From Brevundimonas sp. PAMC22021 (lineage in GTDB: Bacteria; Pseudomonadota; Alphaproteobacteria; Caulobacterales; Caulobacteraceae): a stretch of 64,000 nt of DNA. The first letter of the stretch is position 1. The number at the start of each line of letters is the position of its first letter. Positions 42,424 through 51,166 of the stretch are shown piece after piece. The DNA is taken from the NCBI RefSeq assembly GCF_019443405.1, contig NZ_CP080376.1, forward strand, positions 930,001 through 994,000. The letters are read 5' to 3'. Below the pieces are notes generated by a model that was not told where the DNA came from, ran no database searches, and saw only the letters and a list, made by a program, of their open reading frames with translations. Made by a program: the position numbers and the translations under genes.

Positions 42424-43059
42424 ATGACCGATGACGCCGCTCCCGAACCCCGTTGGGCCTCCGCCCTGAGCAAGCCCCTTGCCTGGCGCGCAATCGCCGA
42501 GACGCCGGTGTTCGAGAACCCGTGGATGCGGTTGATCCGCTACCAGGCCGTCGCGCCCAGCGGCGCCGAGACGGAATACACGGTGATGCGGCCCAAGAAC
42601 GTAGCCACGGGGGTGCTGCCGATCCACGACGACGGCATGGTGGTGCTGGTGGGCCAGCAGCGGTTCGCGCGGATGAACTACTCCTGGGAGATGCCGGAGG
42701 GCGGCGCCGAGCCCGGAGAGGACCCGGCCGAAGGCGTGCGACGCGAGCTGGCCGAGGAGGCGGGCTTGGTGGCCGACAGCTGGTCCGAGCCGATGGTGGT
42801 GGAGCTGTCGAACTCGATCACCGACGAGGTGGCGCACACCTGGATCGCCTGGGACCTGCGCCCGTCGGTGCAGACGGCGGCGGATGCGACCGAGGTGCTG
42901 GCGGTGGTGCGCGCACCGTTCCGGCAGGTGCTGGAGGCCATCGGCCAAGGCGCGATCCGCGACGTGATGACGGTGGCCGCCGTCTACCGGGCCTACCATA
43001 TGGCGCGAGAGGGCCTGCTGCCGACCGCGCTGGCGCACGCCATGCTGCAGGGCGTATGA
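42424..43059 (+). CDS. NUDIX hydrolase
   Basis: A 211-residue NUDIX enzyme of the ADP-ribose pyrophosphatase-like group. The Nudix box is GGAEPGEDPAEGVRRELAEE followed by AGL, fitting GX5EX7REUXEEXGU. Upstream segment VFENPWMRLIRYQAVAPSG is common in NudF-like proteins. Exact nucleoside diphosphate substrate cannot be told. Its TGA overlaps a possible cysE ATG. Confidence 0.9.
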   Translation: MTDDAAPEPRWASALSKPLAWRAIAETPVFENPWMRLIRYQAVAPSGAETEYTVMRPKNVATGVLPIHDDGMVVLVGQQRFARMNYSWEMPEGGAEPGEDPAEGVRRELAEEAGLVADSWSEPMVVELSNSITDEVAHTWIAWDLRPSVQTAADATEVLAVVRAPFRQVLEAIGQGAIRDVMTVAAVYRAYHMAREGLLPTALAHAMLQGV

Positions 43060-43082
43060 TGCCCCGCCACGAGGAGACGGCG

Positions 43083-43904
43083 ATGCCCAAGCTTGAAGTG
43101 GTCGCGGAAACGGCCGGACCCTGGCGACAGCTGCGCGCCTCGGCCGAGGCCGCGACGCGCGAGGAGCCGCAGCTGGCCTCACAGATGAACTCGGTGATCC
43201 TGTCGCACGACGGCATGGCGGGCGCGCTGAGCTATCAGGTCGCGCGCAAGCTGGGGGACGACGAACTCGGCGCCATGTCGGTGCGCGAAATCTGCCTGTC
43301 GGCGTTCGCGGCCGATCCGGCCATCGTGCAGGCGGCCGAGGCCGATCTGGAGGCGGTGGCGGAGCGCGATCCCGCCATCCGCTCGCTGCTGCAGCCGTTT
43401 CTCTACTTCAAGGGTTTCCAGGCGCTGCAGGGCTGGCGCGTGGCGCACTGGCTGTGGGAGCAGGGGCGCGAGACGCTGGCGTTTCACTTCCAGAGCCGAA
43501 TCTCCGAGCTGTTCCAGGTCGACATCCATCCGGGCGCGCGGATGGGCAAGGGGCTGTTTCTGGATCACGGCACCGGCATCGTCATCGGCGAGACGGCGGT
43601 GGTCGATGACGAAGTGTCCATGCTGCACGGCGTGACGCTGGGCGGAACGGGCGCCGAGCGCGGAGATCGCCATCCCAAGATCGGCCGAGGCGTGCTGCTG
43701 GGCGCCAGCGCCAAGGTGCTGGGCAACATCGTGATCGGCGACTACGCCAAGGTGGCCTCCGGCTCGGTGGTGCTGAAGGCCGTGCCTTCGGGCTGCACCG
43801 TCGCGGGCGTGCCGGCGCGGCTGGTCAACTGCCCGACCAACGCCGAACCGGCGCGGACGATGGACCATACGCTGGCCGACGTGGTCTACGACTTCGTCAT
43901 CTGA
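43083..43904 (+). CDS. cysE: Serine O-acetyltransferase
   Basis: A 273-residue left-handed beta-helix acetyltransferase giving O-acetylserine for cysteine synthesis. Catalytic and CoA features: DIHPGARMGKGLFLDHGTGI, VSMLHGVTLGGTG, GDRHPKIGRGVLLGASAKVL and AGVPARLV. N-terminal helical SATase domain is present. GAGGAGA five bases before ATG 43083 decides the start; ATG 43056 overlapping the NUDIX stop would add nine residues. Feedback by cysteine is a family trait. Confidence 0.95.
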   Translation: MPKLEVVAETAGPWRQLRASAEAATREEPQLASQMNSVILSHDGMAGALSYQVARKLGDDELGAMSVREICLSAFAADPAIVQAAEADLEAVAERDPAIRSLLQPFLYFKGFQALQGWRVAHWLWEQGRETLAFHFQSRISELFQVDIHPGARMGKGLFLDHGTGIVIGETAVVDDEVSMLHGVTLGGTGAERGDRHPKIGRGVLLGASAKVLGNIVIGDYAKVASGSVVLKAVPSGCTVAGVPARLVNCPTNAEPARTMDHTLADVVYDFVI

Positions 43905-43969
43905 CGGGTTTTCATCAAGGACGGGCTTCTCTAGGGTCCCGCGCCAATCCCCGAACAAAGGCTGGACCG

Positions 43970-44179
43970 ATGAAAGACACCGACCTGAAGCGCATCGAGA
44001 GCCATCTCAAGCGCACCTTCAACACCGGCGGCATCATCGTGAAGGCCCGGCCCAAGCAGAACGACTCGGCCGAGGTCTATGTCGGCGACGAGTTCATCGG
44101 CGTGGTGTTCGAAGACGAGGACGAAGCCGGCTCCTTCATGTTCGAGATGGCGATCCTGGCCGAAGATCTGCAGGACTGA
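43970..44179 (+). CDS. DUF3126 family protein
   Basis: A 69-residue small protein matching the DUF3126 family, nearly confined to alphaproteobacteria and of unknown function. It has no Cys, no membrane helix, a basic N-terminus (LKRIESHLKRTFNTGGI) and an acidic C-terminus (FEDEDEAGSFMFEMAIL). The gene is a single unit with its own terminator. In this family it commonly lies next to cysE, as here. Confidence 0.9.
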   Translation: MKDTDLKRIESHLKRTFNTGGIIVKARPKQNDSAEVYVGDEFIGVVFEDEDEAGSFMFEMAILAEDLQD

Positions 44180-44202
44180 GCCGCGCCAGACATGGCAAGA
44201 TC

Positions 44203-44233
44203 AAAGGCCGGACGGGTGACCGTCCGGCCTTTT
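44203..44233 (+). terminator. Terminator after the DUF3126 gene
   Basis: Stem AAAGGCCGGACGG (44203-44215) with CCGTCCGGCCTTT (44220-44232), loop GTGA, then TTT/CTGCTTT. Strong, and its left A run allows action on the convergent gene as well. Confidence 0.9.
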
Positions 44234-44254
44234 CTGCTTTCTTCCTGGAAGCGG

Positions 44255-44812
44255 TCAGCGCTTGCCGAAGATGATCTTGGCCAGGCTGGCGAAGAAGCCG
44301 GGGCGATGCGCCTGCGGCGTCACTTCGGCCGTCGCCTCAGTGATCGAAGACGCGGCGGCGGGTTCGGGCGAAGAAGCAGCCTCGGCTTCCGCGCTGGCTG
44401 CGGCGGCGGGGATGGCGGCTTCCGGCGCGATGGTCGAAGCGGCCGCGGCGGGCGCGGGATCGACGGTCGTCGGCGCTTCCTCATGAACCGGATTGACGAT
44501 CGGGGCGACGACCACGCCTTCGGGAGCCGGCTGGATTTTGGGTTTGGACGCTCGCGGACGCGGCGGGGCCTTTGCGGTCGCTTCGCCAGCCGGAGCCTTC
44601 GGCTTGGCTGCGCGGGCTGTGGTCGCGCCGACGACGCCGGACGCCGGTGTCCGGGCGCGGGAAGCGGTCTTCTTGGGAGCCGGCGTGGTCTTCGCGTCAG
44701 AGATGTCCGAGGCGACTTTGGTGCGAGGCGTGCGAGGCCTGGGCGTCGCCTTCGGCTTTGCGGCCGTCTCTTCCGACGGCCCGGTCTCGATGTTTGACGG
44801 CGCCTTGGCCAT
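44255..44812 (-). CDS. Ala/Pro/Lys-rich hypothetical protein
   Basis: A predicted 185-residue low-complexity protein. Residues 1-100 are rich in Lys, Pro, Thr and Ala (KPKATPRPRTPRTK), the middle in Ala/Glu, and the end is a distinct hydrophobic-basic patch FFASLAKIIFGKR that may bind membrane or a partner. It lacks a signal peptide. ATG 44812 follows GGGTGGGTAAATCC; an earlier in-frame ATG at 44842 exists. No homologue is recognised; coding status rests on an open frame bounded by a terminator and on the ordered C-terminus. Confidence 0.6.
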   Translation of the reverse strand: MAKAPSNIETGPSEETAAKPKATPRPRTPRTKVASDISDAKTTPAPKKTASRARTPASGVVGATTARAAKPKAPAGEATAKAPPRPRASKPKIQPAPEGVVVAPIVNPVHEEAPTTVDPAPAAAASTIAPEAAIPAAAASAEAEAASSPEPAAASSITEATAEVTPQAHRPGFFASLAKIIFGKR

Positions 44813-44900
44813 GGATTTACCCACCCCTCCGATTGACAGCACGCGCGTGGGCGCGTCTGTCGCGCCATCGCTGATTCCCTATCCTAACCGGGTTTGAGAC

Positions 44901-45770
44901 ATGTCCGAAACCGCCGCCGTTCAGGTGATCGCGCGGGGCGAACGCGCCGCCTGCGAGGCCGCCGCCGCCGCCATCGACGCCGATCCCATGCTGGAGGGCG
45001 CCACCTATTCCATCCTGGAGGAGGACGAGGATCGCGGCCTGTGGCGCATCGACGCCTTTCCGACCACCGACGGGGAAGTCGAAGGGCTGAAGGCGGCGCT
45101 GGCGGATCATCCGGTCACCGTGTCGGTGGACAAGCTGGCCGACGCCGACTGGCTGGCCATGTCGCTGTCGGGCCTTCCGCCGGTCACGGCGGGACGCTTC
45201 TTTGTCTATGGAGCGCACGACGAGGGGCGGGTGCCGCCGAACTCGATCAATCTGAAGATCGACGCGGGCGCCGCCTTCGGGACCGGGCATCACGGCACCA
45301 CGGTCGGTTGCCTCGAGGCGTTCGACGAACTGCTGAAGCGCGAAAGCTTCGAGCGGGTGCTGGATGTTGGCTGCGGCACGGGCGTGCTGGCCATCGCGGC
45401 CGCGCGCACGGGAAGCCGTGTGGCGGTCGGGACCGACATCGATGCGCCGTCGGTCCGCATCGCCAACGAGAACGCCGCGCTCAACCGGGCGAAGGCGACC
45501 TTTGTTCATGCCTCGGGGCTGAACGACCAGCGCGTGCGCCGGCACGGCCCCTATGATCTGGTGTTCGCCAACATCTTGGCGCCGCCCCTGGTGGCTCTGT
45601 CGCAGGACATCCGCATGGCGCTGAAGCTGGACGGCGTGGCGATCCTGTCAGGTCTGCTGCGGACGCAGGAGCGGCGCGTCACCGCCGCCTATCTGTCGCG
45701 CGGATTCCGGCTGGAGCGGCGCATACGCCACGACGCCTGGAGCGCCCTGGTTCTGCGCCGCGTCGGCTGA
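44901..45770 (+). CDS. prmA: Ribosomal protein L11 methyltransferase
   Basis: A 289-residue SAM-dependent methyltransferase that methylates ribosomal protein L11. C-terminal domain: [20 protein letters not shown] (motif I), [15 protein letters not shown] (NPPY-like NIL), with the preceding [19 protein letters not shown] diagnostic of PrmA. Convergent with the SDR gene, stops adjoining. Confidence 0.95.
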   Translation: MSETAAVQVIARGERAACEAAAAAIDADPMLEGATYSILEEDEDRGLWRIDAFPTTDGEVEGLKAALADHPVTVSVDKLADADWLAMSLSGLPPVTAGRFFVYGAHDEGRVPPNSINLKIDAGAAFGTGHHGTTVGCLEAFDELLKRESFERVLDVGCGTGVLAIAAARTGSRVAVGTDIDAPSVRIANENAALNRAKATFVHASGLNDQRVRRHGPYDLVFANILAPPLVALSQDIRMALKLDGVAILSGLLRTQERRVTAAYLSRGFRLERRIRHDAWSALVLRRVG

Positions 45771-46544
45771 TCAGTCGAAGTCCTTGAAGTCGGGCTGGCC
45801 GGTCGAGGCGAACAGCCCGCCGTCCACCGACATCACCAGACCATGGACGAAGCTGGCGTCGTCGCTGGCCAGAAAGGCGATAACGGAGGCGATCTCCTCC
45901 GGCTGGGCACCGCGGCCCAGCGGGATGGCCTTGGCGAAGGCGTCCATCAACGCCTTGTCGTCCTTCATCTCCGCCGTCAGGCCGGTGTGCACCAGGGTCG
46001 GTGCGACTGCGTTCACGCGCACGCCGTCGCGTCCGCTGTCGCGCGCCATGGCCCGCGTCAGCTGTGACACCGCGCCCTTGGCCATGTTGTAGCCGATCAT
46101 GGCGCCGTCGCCGCCCAGCCCCGAGATCGAGGAGGTGTTGACGATGCAGCCCTTGGTCTTCTTCAGCTCCGGATAGGCGGCGCGGCTACCGAACAGCACG
46201 CCGTCGACGTTGATCGCCATCACCTTGCGATAGTCGGCCATCGCCATTTCGGTGACCGTGCCATCACAGCCGACGCCGGCGTTGTTGACCATGACGTCCA
46301 GGCGGCCGAAGCGGTCGGTCGCCGCCTGGACCAGGGCCTCGACCTGAGCCTGGTCGGACACGTCGACGATGCGCGTCACGACGCGCGAGGCGTCCACGCC
46401 CCTCAGCGTTTCCGCCAGGCCGTCTTCGTCGACGTCGGCGGCGACCACATTGGCGCCCTCCTGGGCGAAGCGGCGGGCGGTCGCCTGGCCTATGCCGGAT
46501 CCTGCGCCGGTCACGATCACGGTCTTGCCTGCGAAGCGGTTCAT
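45771..46544 (-). CDS. SDR family oxidoreductase
   Basis: A 257-residue short-chain dehydrogenase. TGAGSGIGQATA binds NAD(P), NNAG is present, and Ser (NTSSISGLGG) with YNMAK completes the catalytic set. D in AADVDEDGL after beta-2 suggests NAD preference. Substrate unknown; typical glucose-dehydrogenase-like or acyl reductase-like family member. ATG 46544 chosen because the longer frame is antisense to pepP. Confidence 0.92.
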   Translation of the reverse strand: MNRFAGKTVIVTGAGSGIGQATARRFAQEGANVVAADVDEDGLAETLRGVDASRVVTRIVDVSDQAQVEALVQAATDRFGRLDVMVNNAGVGCDGTVTEMAMADYRKVMAINVDGVLFGSRAAYPELKKTKGCIVNTSSISGLGGDGAMIGYNMAKGAVSQLTRAMARDSGRDGVRVNAVAPTLVHTGLTAEMKDDKALMDAFAKAIPLGRGAQPEEIASVIAFLASDDASFVHGLVMSVDGGLFASTGQPDFKDFD

Positions 46545-46670
46545 CGCAATGTCCTTCTGCGGTTCGGGTTTGAAGGGGTAACAAGACGCGCCAAGGCCCG
46601 TTCCATCAGCAATCCTTGATCTCGAAAGCCGCCGCTTGAGCCGGGCGAGAGACCGGCTTAGGTCTGAGGG

Positions 46671-48476
46671 ATGCGCCAGACATTCAACGAATCCACCGAT
46701 CCCGCGTTCGGAGCCCGCCACCTGCCGCTGCTGCGCGCGCGCATGGCCGAGCAGGAACTGGACGGCTTTCTCGTGCCGCATGAAGACGAGCACCAGAACG
46801 AGTATCTGCCCGAGGCGAACGAACGCCTGGCCTGGATCAGCGGCTTCACCGGCTCGGCGGGCGCGGCGGTGGTGCTGACGGACCGTGCGGCGATCTTCAC
46901 CGATGGACGCTACACCGTGCAGGTGCGGGCTCAGACGGACGGCGACCTGTTCGAGCGGGTCGATCTGGCGGCTTTGCCTGAGTGGCTGGAGCGTGCGCCG
47001 ACCGGATCGGTGATCGGTTACGATCCGCGCCTGCACAGCCCGGATGCGCTGACCGTGCTGCGTCGCGCGGTGCTGAAGGCCGGAGGCGAGCTGAAGGCGA
47101 TTGACGTCAATCCGCTCGACCGGGCCTGGGGCGACGATCGGCCGGCGCAGCCCTCGGCGCCCGTCGTGCCGCACGAGGACCGCTACGCGGGCGAGAGCCA
47201 TGCGGACAAGCGCGTTCGCATTGGCCGCGCCGTGGCGGAAGCTGGCGCCGACGTCGTCCTGCTGACCGCGCCCGCGTCCATCGCCTGGCTGTTCAATGTG
47301 CGGGGCGGGGACGTGATCCGCACACCGTTGCCGCTCGCGCAGGCGATTCTGGAGGCGGACGGGCGCGCACGGCTCTTCCTGGATGCGCGCAAGGTGACCA
47401 ACGCACTGCCGGGCTGGCTAGGCGACGCGGTGTCGATCGAGGCGTCTGAAACCCTTTCCGAGGCGCTGGATGCGCTGAGCGGCCGGCGGGTGCTGGTCGA
47501 TCCGGCGGTCTCGTCCGCCTGGTTCTTTGAGCGGCTGCAGGCGGCCGGCGCCGACATCGTACGAGGCCAGGACCCGTGCGCCATCACGCGCGCCGCCAAG
47601 AACCCAGTCGAGATCGAGGGCAGTCGCCAGGCGCATATCCGTGACGGCGCCGCGCTCGCACGCTTCCTGCACTGGGTGGATACGACGGCTCAGGAAACCC
47701 TGCCGGACGAGCGGGAGGTCGTGGAGGCGCTGGAGCGGTTCCGCGAAGAGACCGGCGCGCTGAAGGATCTGTCGTTCGACACCATCGCGGGCGCGGGACC
47801 CAACGGCGCCTTGCCGCATTACAAGCCCGTCGGCGGCACGATCCGTCGGACCGAGCGTGGGTCGCTGCTGCTGGTCGACGGGGGCGGGCAGTACCTCGAC
47901 GGCACCACCGACGTGACCCGCACGGTGGCGGTGGGGGAGCCTACGGCCGACCAGCGCCGCATGTTCACCCTGGTTCTGAAAAGCCACATCGCCATGGCCG
48001 CCGTGCGCTTTCCCGAAGGCACGTCGGGGCGACAGCTGGATGCGGTGGCGCGCGCGCCGATGTGGGCGGCGGGTCTCGACTACGACCACGGCACCGGTCA
48101 CGGCGTCGGCAGCTATCTGGGCGTTCATGAAGGACCCCAGCGCATCGCCAAATGGGGCACGGACCAGCCGCTGCTGGAAGGCATGATCCTGTCGAACGAG
48201 CCCGGCTATTACCGCGAGGGGCACTGGGGCATCCGCATCGAGACCCTGCAGGTGGTGACGCCCGCGACCGCCATTCAAGGCGGCGAGCGGCCGATGCACG
48301 GTTTCGAGCAACTGACGTTTGCGCCGCTCGATCGCCGGCTGATCGACGTCGATCTGCTAAGCCCGGCCGAGCGGGCCTATGTGGACGCGTACCACGCAGA
48401 AACGTTGGCCAAGATCGGACCGTTGCTCGATGGCGATGTCGGGGCGTGGCTAAAGGCGGCGTGCGCGCCGCTCTGA
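46671..48476 (+). CDS. pepP: Xaa-Pro aminopeptidase (M24B, three-domain type)
   Basis: A 601-residue aminopeptidase P that removes N-terminal residues before proline. Two creatinase-like N-terminal domains are followed by the M24 pita-bread domain: first Asp ligand in VDGGGQYLDGTTDVTRTV, His in DYDHGTGHGVGSYL, Glu in LSNEPGYYREGHWGIRIE. The length matches the long AppP form seen in eukaryotes and alphaproteobacteria and not the 440-residue PepP. Cytoplasmic by absence of signal. Confidence 0.92.
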   Translation: MRQTFNESTDPAFGARHLPLLRARMAEQELDGFLVPHEDEHQNEYLPEANERLAWISGFTGSAGAAVVLTDRAAIFTDGRYTVQVRAQTDGDLFERVDLAALPEWLERAPTGSVIGYDPRLHSPDALTVLRRAVLKAGGELKAIDVNPLDRAWGDDRPAQPSAPVVPHEDRYAGESHADKRVRIGRAVAEAGADVVLLTAPASIAWLFNVRGGDVIRTPLPLAQAILEADGRARLFLDARKVTNALPGWLGDAVSIEASETLSEALDALSGRRVLVDPAVSSAWFFERLQAAGADIVRGQDPCAITRAAKNPVEIEGSRQAHIRDGAALARFLHWVDTTAQETLPDEREVVEALERFREETGALKDLSFDTIAGAGPNGALPHYKPVGGTIRRTERGSLLLVDGGGQYLDGTTDVTRTVAVGEPTADQRRMFTLVLKSHIAMAAVRFPEGTSGRQLDAVARAPMWAAGLDYDHGTGHGVGSYLGVHEGPQRIAKWGTDQPLLEGMILSNEPGYYREGHWGIRIETLQVVTPATAIQGGERPMHGFEQLTFAPLDRRLIDVDLLSPAERAYVDAYHAETLAKIGPLLDGDVGAWLKAACAPL

Positions 48477-48486
48477 GCCCCGGCGG

Positions 48487-49068
48487 TCAGATGCGACAGC
48501 GGATCGCCGCCAGCATCTCGATCTGGCTGTTCACGCCGGCCTTCAGGAAGGTCGAGCGGATGTGGCTGCGCACCGTGCTGATCGACACCTCCATGCGGTC
48601 GGCCACGGCTTGCGGGCTCAGACCGTTCAGCAGATGGGCGGCCACGGCGGCCTCGGCGGCCGTAAAGCCATAGAGCGCCCGGCCCGCGGCCGAGGCGCGA
48701 TCCGCAGGATCGGAGCCGGGCCAGCGCACGATCACCACGACGCCTGTCCAATCCACGTGACCGACGCCCAGGCGCACGATCTCGGCCAAGGCCGTCTCGC
48801 CGCCGTCAGGGCCGGGCAGGGGCAGCAGCCGCGCGCCGATCCGCTGGCCCGACGCCATCTCGGCGATGGCGGCGCGGAGCGTCCGTGATCCCGACGCGCG
48901 CATTTCCAGCTGCTCGTCCTTCAGACGCAGATAAAGGCCGTCATCGAACAGGCGCAGACCGCTCGGAGTGGCGGCGAGCACCCGGCCCTCCGCGTCACAG
49001 ACAAAGGCGGCAAGCCCCATCGCCTGGAGCACCCCGGCGGTCTGCGCCGCCTCCTGCATCCGCTGCAT
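48487..49068 (-). CDS. LuxR-type HTH regulator with PAS-like N-terminus
   Basis: A DNA-binding regulator, 193 residues from ATG 49068. The C-terminal LuxR/FixJ helix-turn-helix is FTAAEAAVAAHLLNGLSPQA followed by VADRMEVSISTVRSHIRS. The N-terminal part (AFVCDAEGRVLAATPSGLRLF) looks PAS-like, without a phospho-acceptor domain. It is divergent from csgF-csgG with a 385-bp gap, so it may be the local counterpart of CsgD, though it lacks CsgD's receiver-like domain. Start is uncertain; the frame is open to 49317 through AT-richer sequence that looks non-coding. Confidence 0.85.
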   Translation of the reverse strand: MQRMQEAAQTAGVLQAMGLAAFVCDAEGRVLAATPSGLRLFDDGLYLRLKDEQLEMRASGSRTLRAAIAEMASGQRIGARLLPLPGPDGGETALAEIVRLGVGHVDWTGVVVIVRWPGSDPADRASAAGRALYGFTAAEAAVAAHLLNGLSPQAVADRMEVSISTVRSHIRSTFLKAGVNSQIEMLAAIRCRI

Positions 49069-49453
49069 GTCCGACGCCGACTGCGGAAACTCGGGTCGTG
49101 TGCGTGATTGTCCCACTTTTGGGATTTTTCCTCTCGACGGCGGCCGTTGCTGTGCTATTGCCCGTAGCCAGACGTGCCGATCGAAACTTAGCAAAAGTTG
49201 CGATTCCGCCGGCCATGGTGCACGGGTAAGGTTAAGCTTCGAACTTAACGGCAAAAAAGCCAGCCTTCTCGCCTTTTCTCCCATGACGCGAAAAGCCCGA
49301 CGAACTCTGGGTTTCAAAAGGTTAATGCCCGCGAACGCTGTGGATCGCGCGGCTCGGCGAACCCTGTCTCCTCAATAATGATGATGCTTACCAAATCACT
49401 AACGGCCATGTTCCGCCGCGTCGCGGACGGGGGTCCGCTGGGGCTAGGTAAGC
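49069..49453. promoter_or_regulatory. Intergenic control region between luxR-type gene and csgF
   Basis: This gap is distinctly more AT-rich than its surroundings and carries the inverted repeat GTTAAGCTTCGAACTTAAC at 49231-49249 (arms GTTAAG and CTTAAC). A second GGTTAA half site is near 49318. The TTAA pair is nine bases apart, not the seven of a CtrA box. Promoters for both divergent units should lie here, but no clear -35/-10 pair was identified. Confidence 0.6.
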
Positions 49454-49930
49454 ATGAGAGTTTTTCTGGATGCGTCCGCAGGGCGCAAGCCGCCTAGCGG
49501 GCCGCTGAAGCGCGGCGCGCTGTTCATCGCGGCGGTGATCGCGAGCGCCACGGGAGCCGGCGCCGCCTCGGCGCAGGATCTTGTCTATACGCCGATCAAT
49601 CCGACATTCGGCGGCAACTCGTTCAACTCGGCGCACCTTTTGGGCATCGCCAATGCGCAGAACGACTATCGGGATCCAAACTCGACCACGGGCTCGAGCC
49701 AGGGCGACATCTTCGCTCGCCAGCTGCAATCGCGTCTGCTGTCGGCGGTGTCGTCGCAGCTGGTGGACGCCATATTCGGCGAGAACCCGCAGGAAAGCGG
49801 CACCATCAGCCTGGGCGGCCAGACGATCGATTTCAATCGCGATCTCGAAAACGTCACCATCACCATCACCGATGACGCCACGGGCGAGATCACCACGATC
49901 ATCGTCCCGCTGTTCGTGAACATCCAGTGA
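49454..49930 (+). CDS. csgF: Curli assembly protein CsgF
   Basis: A 158-residue CsgF, the surface-located factor that caps the CsgG pore and helps nucleation. Mature start after ASAQ: DLVYTPINPTFGGNSFNSAH then LLGIANAQND, the conserved CsgF N-terminus that plugs into CsgG. The signal peptide has an unusually long n-region (about 21 residues) beginning MRVFLDASAG. The closely similar MRVFQDESAG begins the ORF at 54746. Its stop overlaps the csgG start by one base. Confidence 0.92.
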   Translation: MRVFLDASAGRKPPSGPLKRGALFIAAVIASATGAGAASAQDLVYTPINPTFGGNSFNSAHLLGIANAQNDYRDPNSTTGSSQGDIFARQLQSRLLSAVSSQLVDAIFGENPQESGTISLGGQTIDFNRDLENVTITITDDATGEITTIIVPLFVNIQ

Positions 49931-51033
49931 TGCGCGCCCTTTCCGCCATCGCCGCCGTCTTGACCCTGACGGGTTGCGCCGCGCAGGCCGTGCAGTCGGT
50001 CGCCGACATCACGCCGACGGCCCTGCCGACCTATCAGTCCGCGACCGAGAGCCAGAAGGCGCTGTTCGGCATTCCGTCGCCGGCGCGCCCGGTGGCCGTC
50101 GCCGTCTACAGCTTCACCGACCAGACCGGCCAGTTCCGCCCATCCTCGACCGGCCAGACGCTGTCGCGCGCGGTGACGCAAGGCTCGACCTCGATCCTGA
50201 TGAAGGCGCTGCAGGACGCCGGCCGTCGCAGCTGGTTCACCATCATCGAGCGCGAACAGCTGGCTCATCTGCTGAACGAGCGCCAGATCATCCGCGAGAT
50301 GCGCGAACGCTATCTGGGTGAGACCACGCTGAACGCAGAGGCGCTGCCGTCCCTGCTGTTCGCCGGCGTGATCCTGGAGGGCGGGGTCATCGGCTATGAC
50401 TCCAACACCATGACCGGCGGCGCCGGCGCGGGCTTTCTGGGCATCAGCGCCCGCAGCGAATATCGCCAGGACACGGTCACCGTCTATCTACGCGCCGTGT
50501 CGGTGCGCACCGGCGAAGTGCTGACCACCGTCACCGCGGCCAAGACCATCGCCTCCTACAGCGTGGGCGGCGGCGCCTTCCGCTATGTCGGCTTCAAGGA
50601 GTTGCTGGAGGCCGAAGCCGGTCTGACCACCAACGAGCCGGACCAGGTGGCGCTGCAACAGGCGATCGAAAAGGCGGTCTACGCCATGGTCATGGAAGGC
50701 GTCGAGTTGAAGCTCTGGAACTTCGCCGACACCGACGCCGGCTGGCCGCTGTTCTACCGCTATCAGCAAGAGCGGGACGGCCACATGACGGCCGAGCAGG
50801 TCGCCGCCGCCAACGCCCGGGTGCAGCACGCCCAGGCCATGGCCGAGGCCTCGCCCGTTCAATCAAGACCCCGCCTGGCCCGCCTGGAAGGCGGCCAGAA
50901 TGTGGCGCAGGTCTTGCAACCCAGTACAGCGTCGGGAGGCGGCGTCCCAATCGGGAACACGACCTCCAGCGGTGTAGCGTCCACGTCCGCCCAGACCCGC
51001 GCTCTGAACACGGGCCCAACCGGACACCAGTAG
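49930..51033 (+). CDS. csgG: Curli secretion pore lipoprotein CsgG
   Basis: A 367-residue outer-membrane lipoprotein that forms the nonameric secretion channel for curlin subunits. Lipobox LTLTGC with Cys16. Family core: VAVAVYSFTDQTGQFRPS, STILMKALQDAGRRSWFTII-type segment, LNERQIIREMRERYLGET, VILEGGVIGYDSNTMTGG and ISARSEYRQDTVTVYLRAV, including the pore-loop region. The C-terminal about 90 residues beyond the E. coli length (277) are Gln/Ala/Ser-rich. ATG 49930 follows TGATG overlap; GTG 49927 is an alternative. Confidence 0.95.
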   Translation: MRALSAIAAVLTLTGCAAQAVQSVADITPTALPTYQSATESQKALFGIPSPARPVAVAVYSFTDQTGQFRPSSTGQTLSRAVTQGSTSILMKALQDAGRRSWFTIIEREQLAHLLNERQIIREMRERYLGETTLNAEALPSLLFAGVILEGGVIGYDSNTMTGGAGAGFLGISARSEYRQDTVTVYLRAVSVRTGEVLTTVTAAKTIASYSVGGGAFRYVGFKELLEAEAGLTTNEPDQVALQQAIEKAVYAMVMEGVELKLWNFADTDAGWPLFYRYQQERDGHMTAEQVAAANARVQHAQAMAEASPVQSRPRLARLEGGQNVAQVLQPSTASGGGVPIGNTTSSGVASTSAQTRALNTGPTGHQ

Positions 51034-51166
51034 GCGTAACGCCTCCGCGCGGGCGAGTGTCGCGCGGGCTTAACCCAGAACAGAACCGCGCCGGCCTGCA
51101 CGCCGGCGGTCGTCAACCCGACGGCGCGACCCTGCATGGGCGGTCGTCACCAGGGAGTTAACACCC

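Noticed and set aside
49231..49249. CtrA binding site
   Set aside because: The two TTAA half-sites are nine bases apart; the CtrA consensus needs seven.
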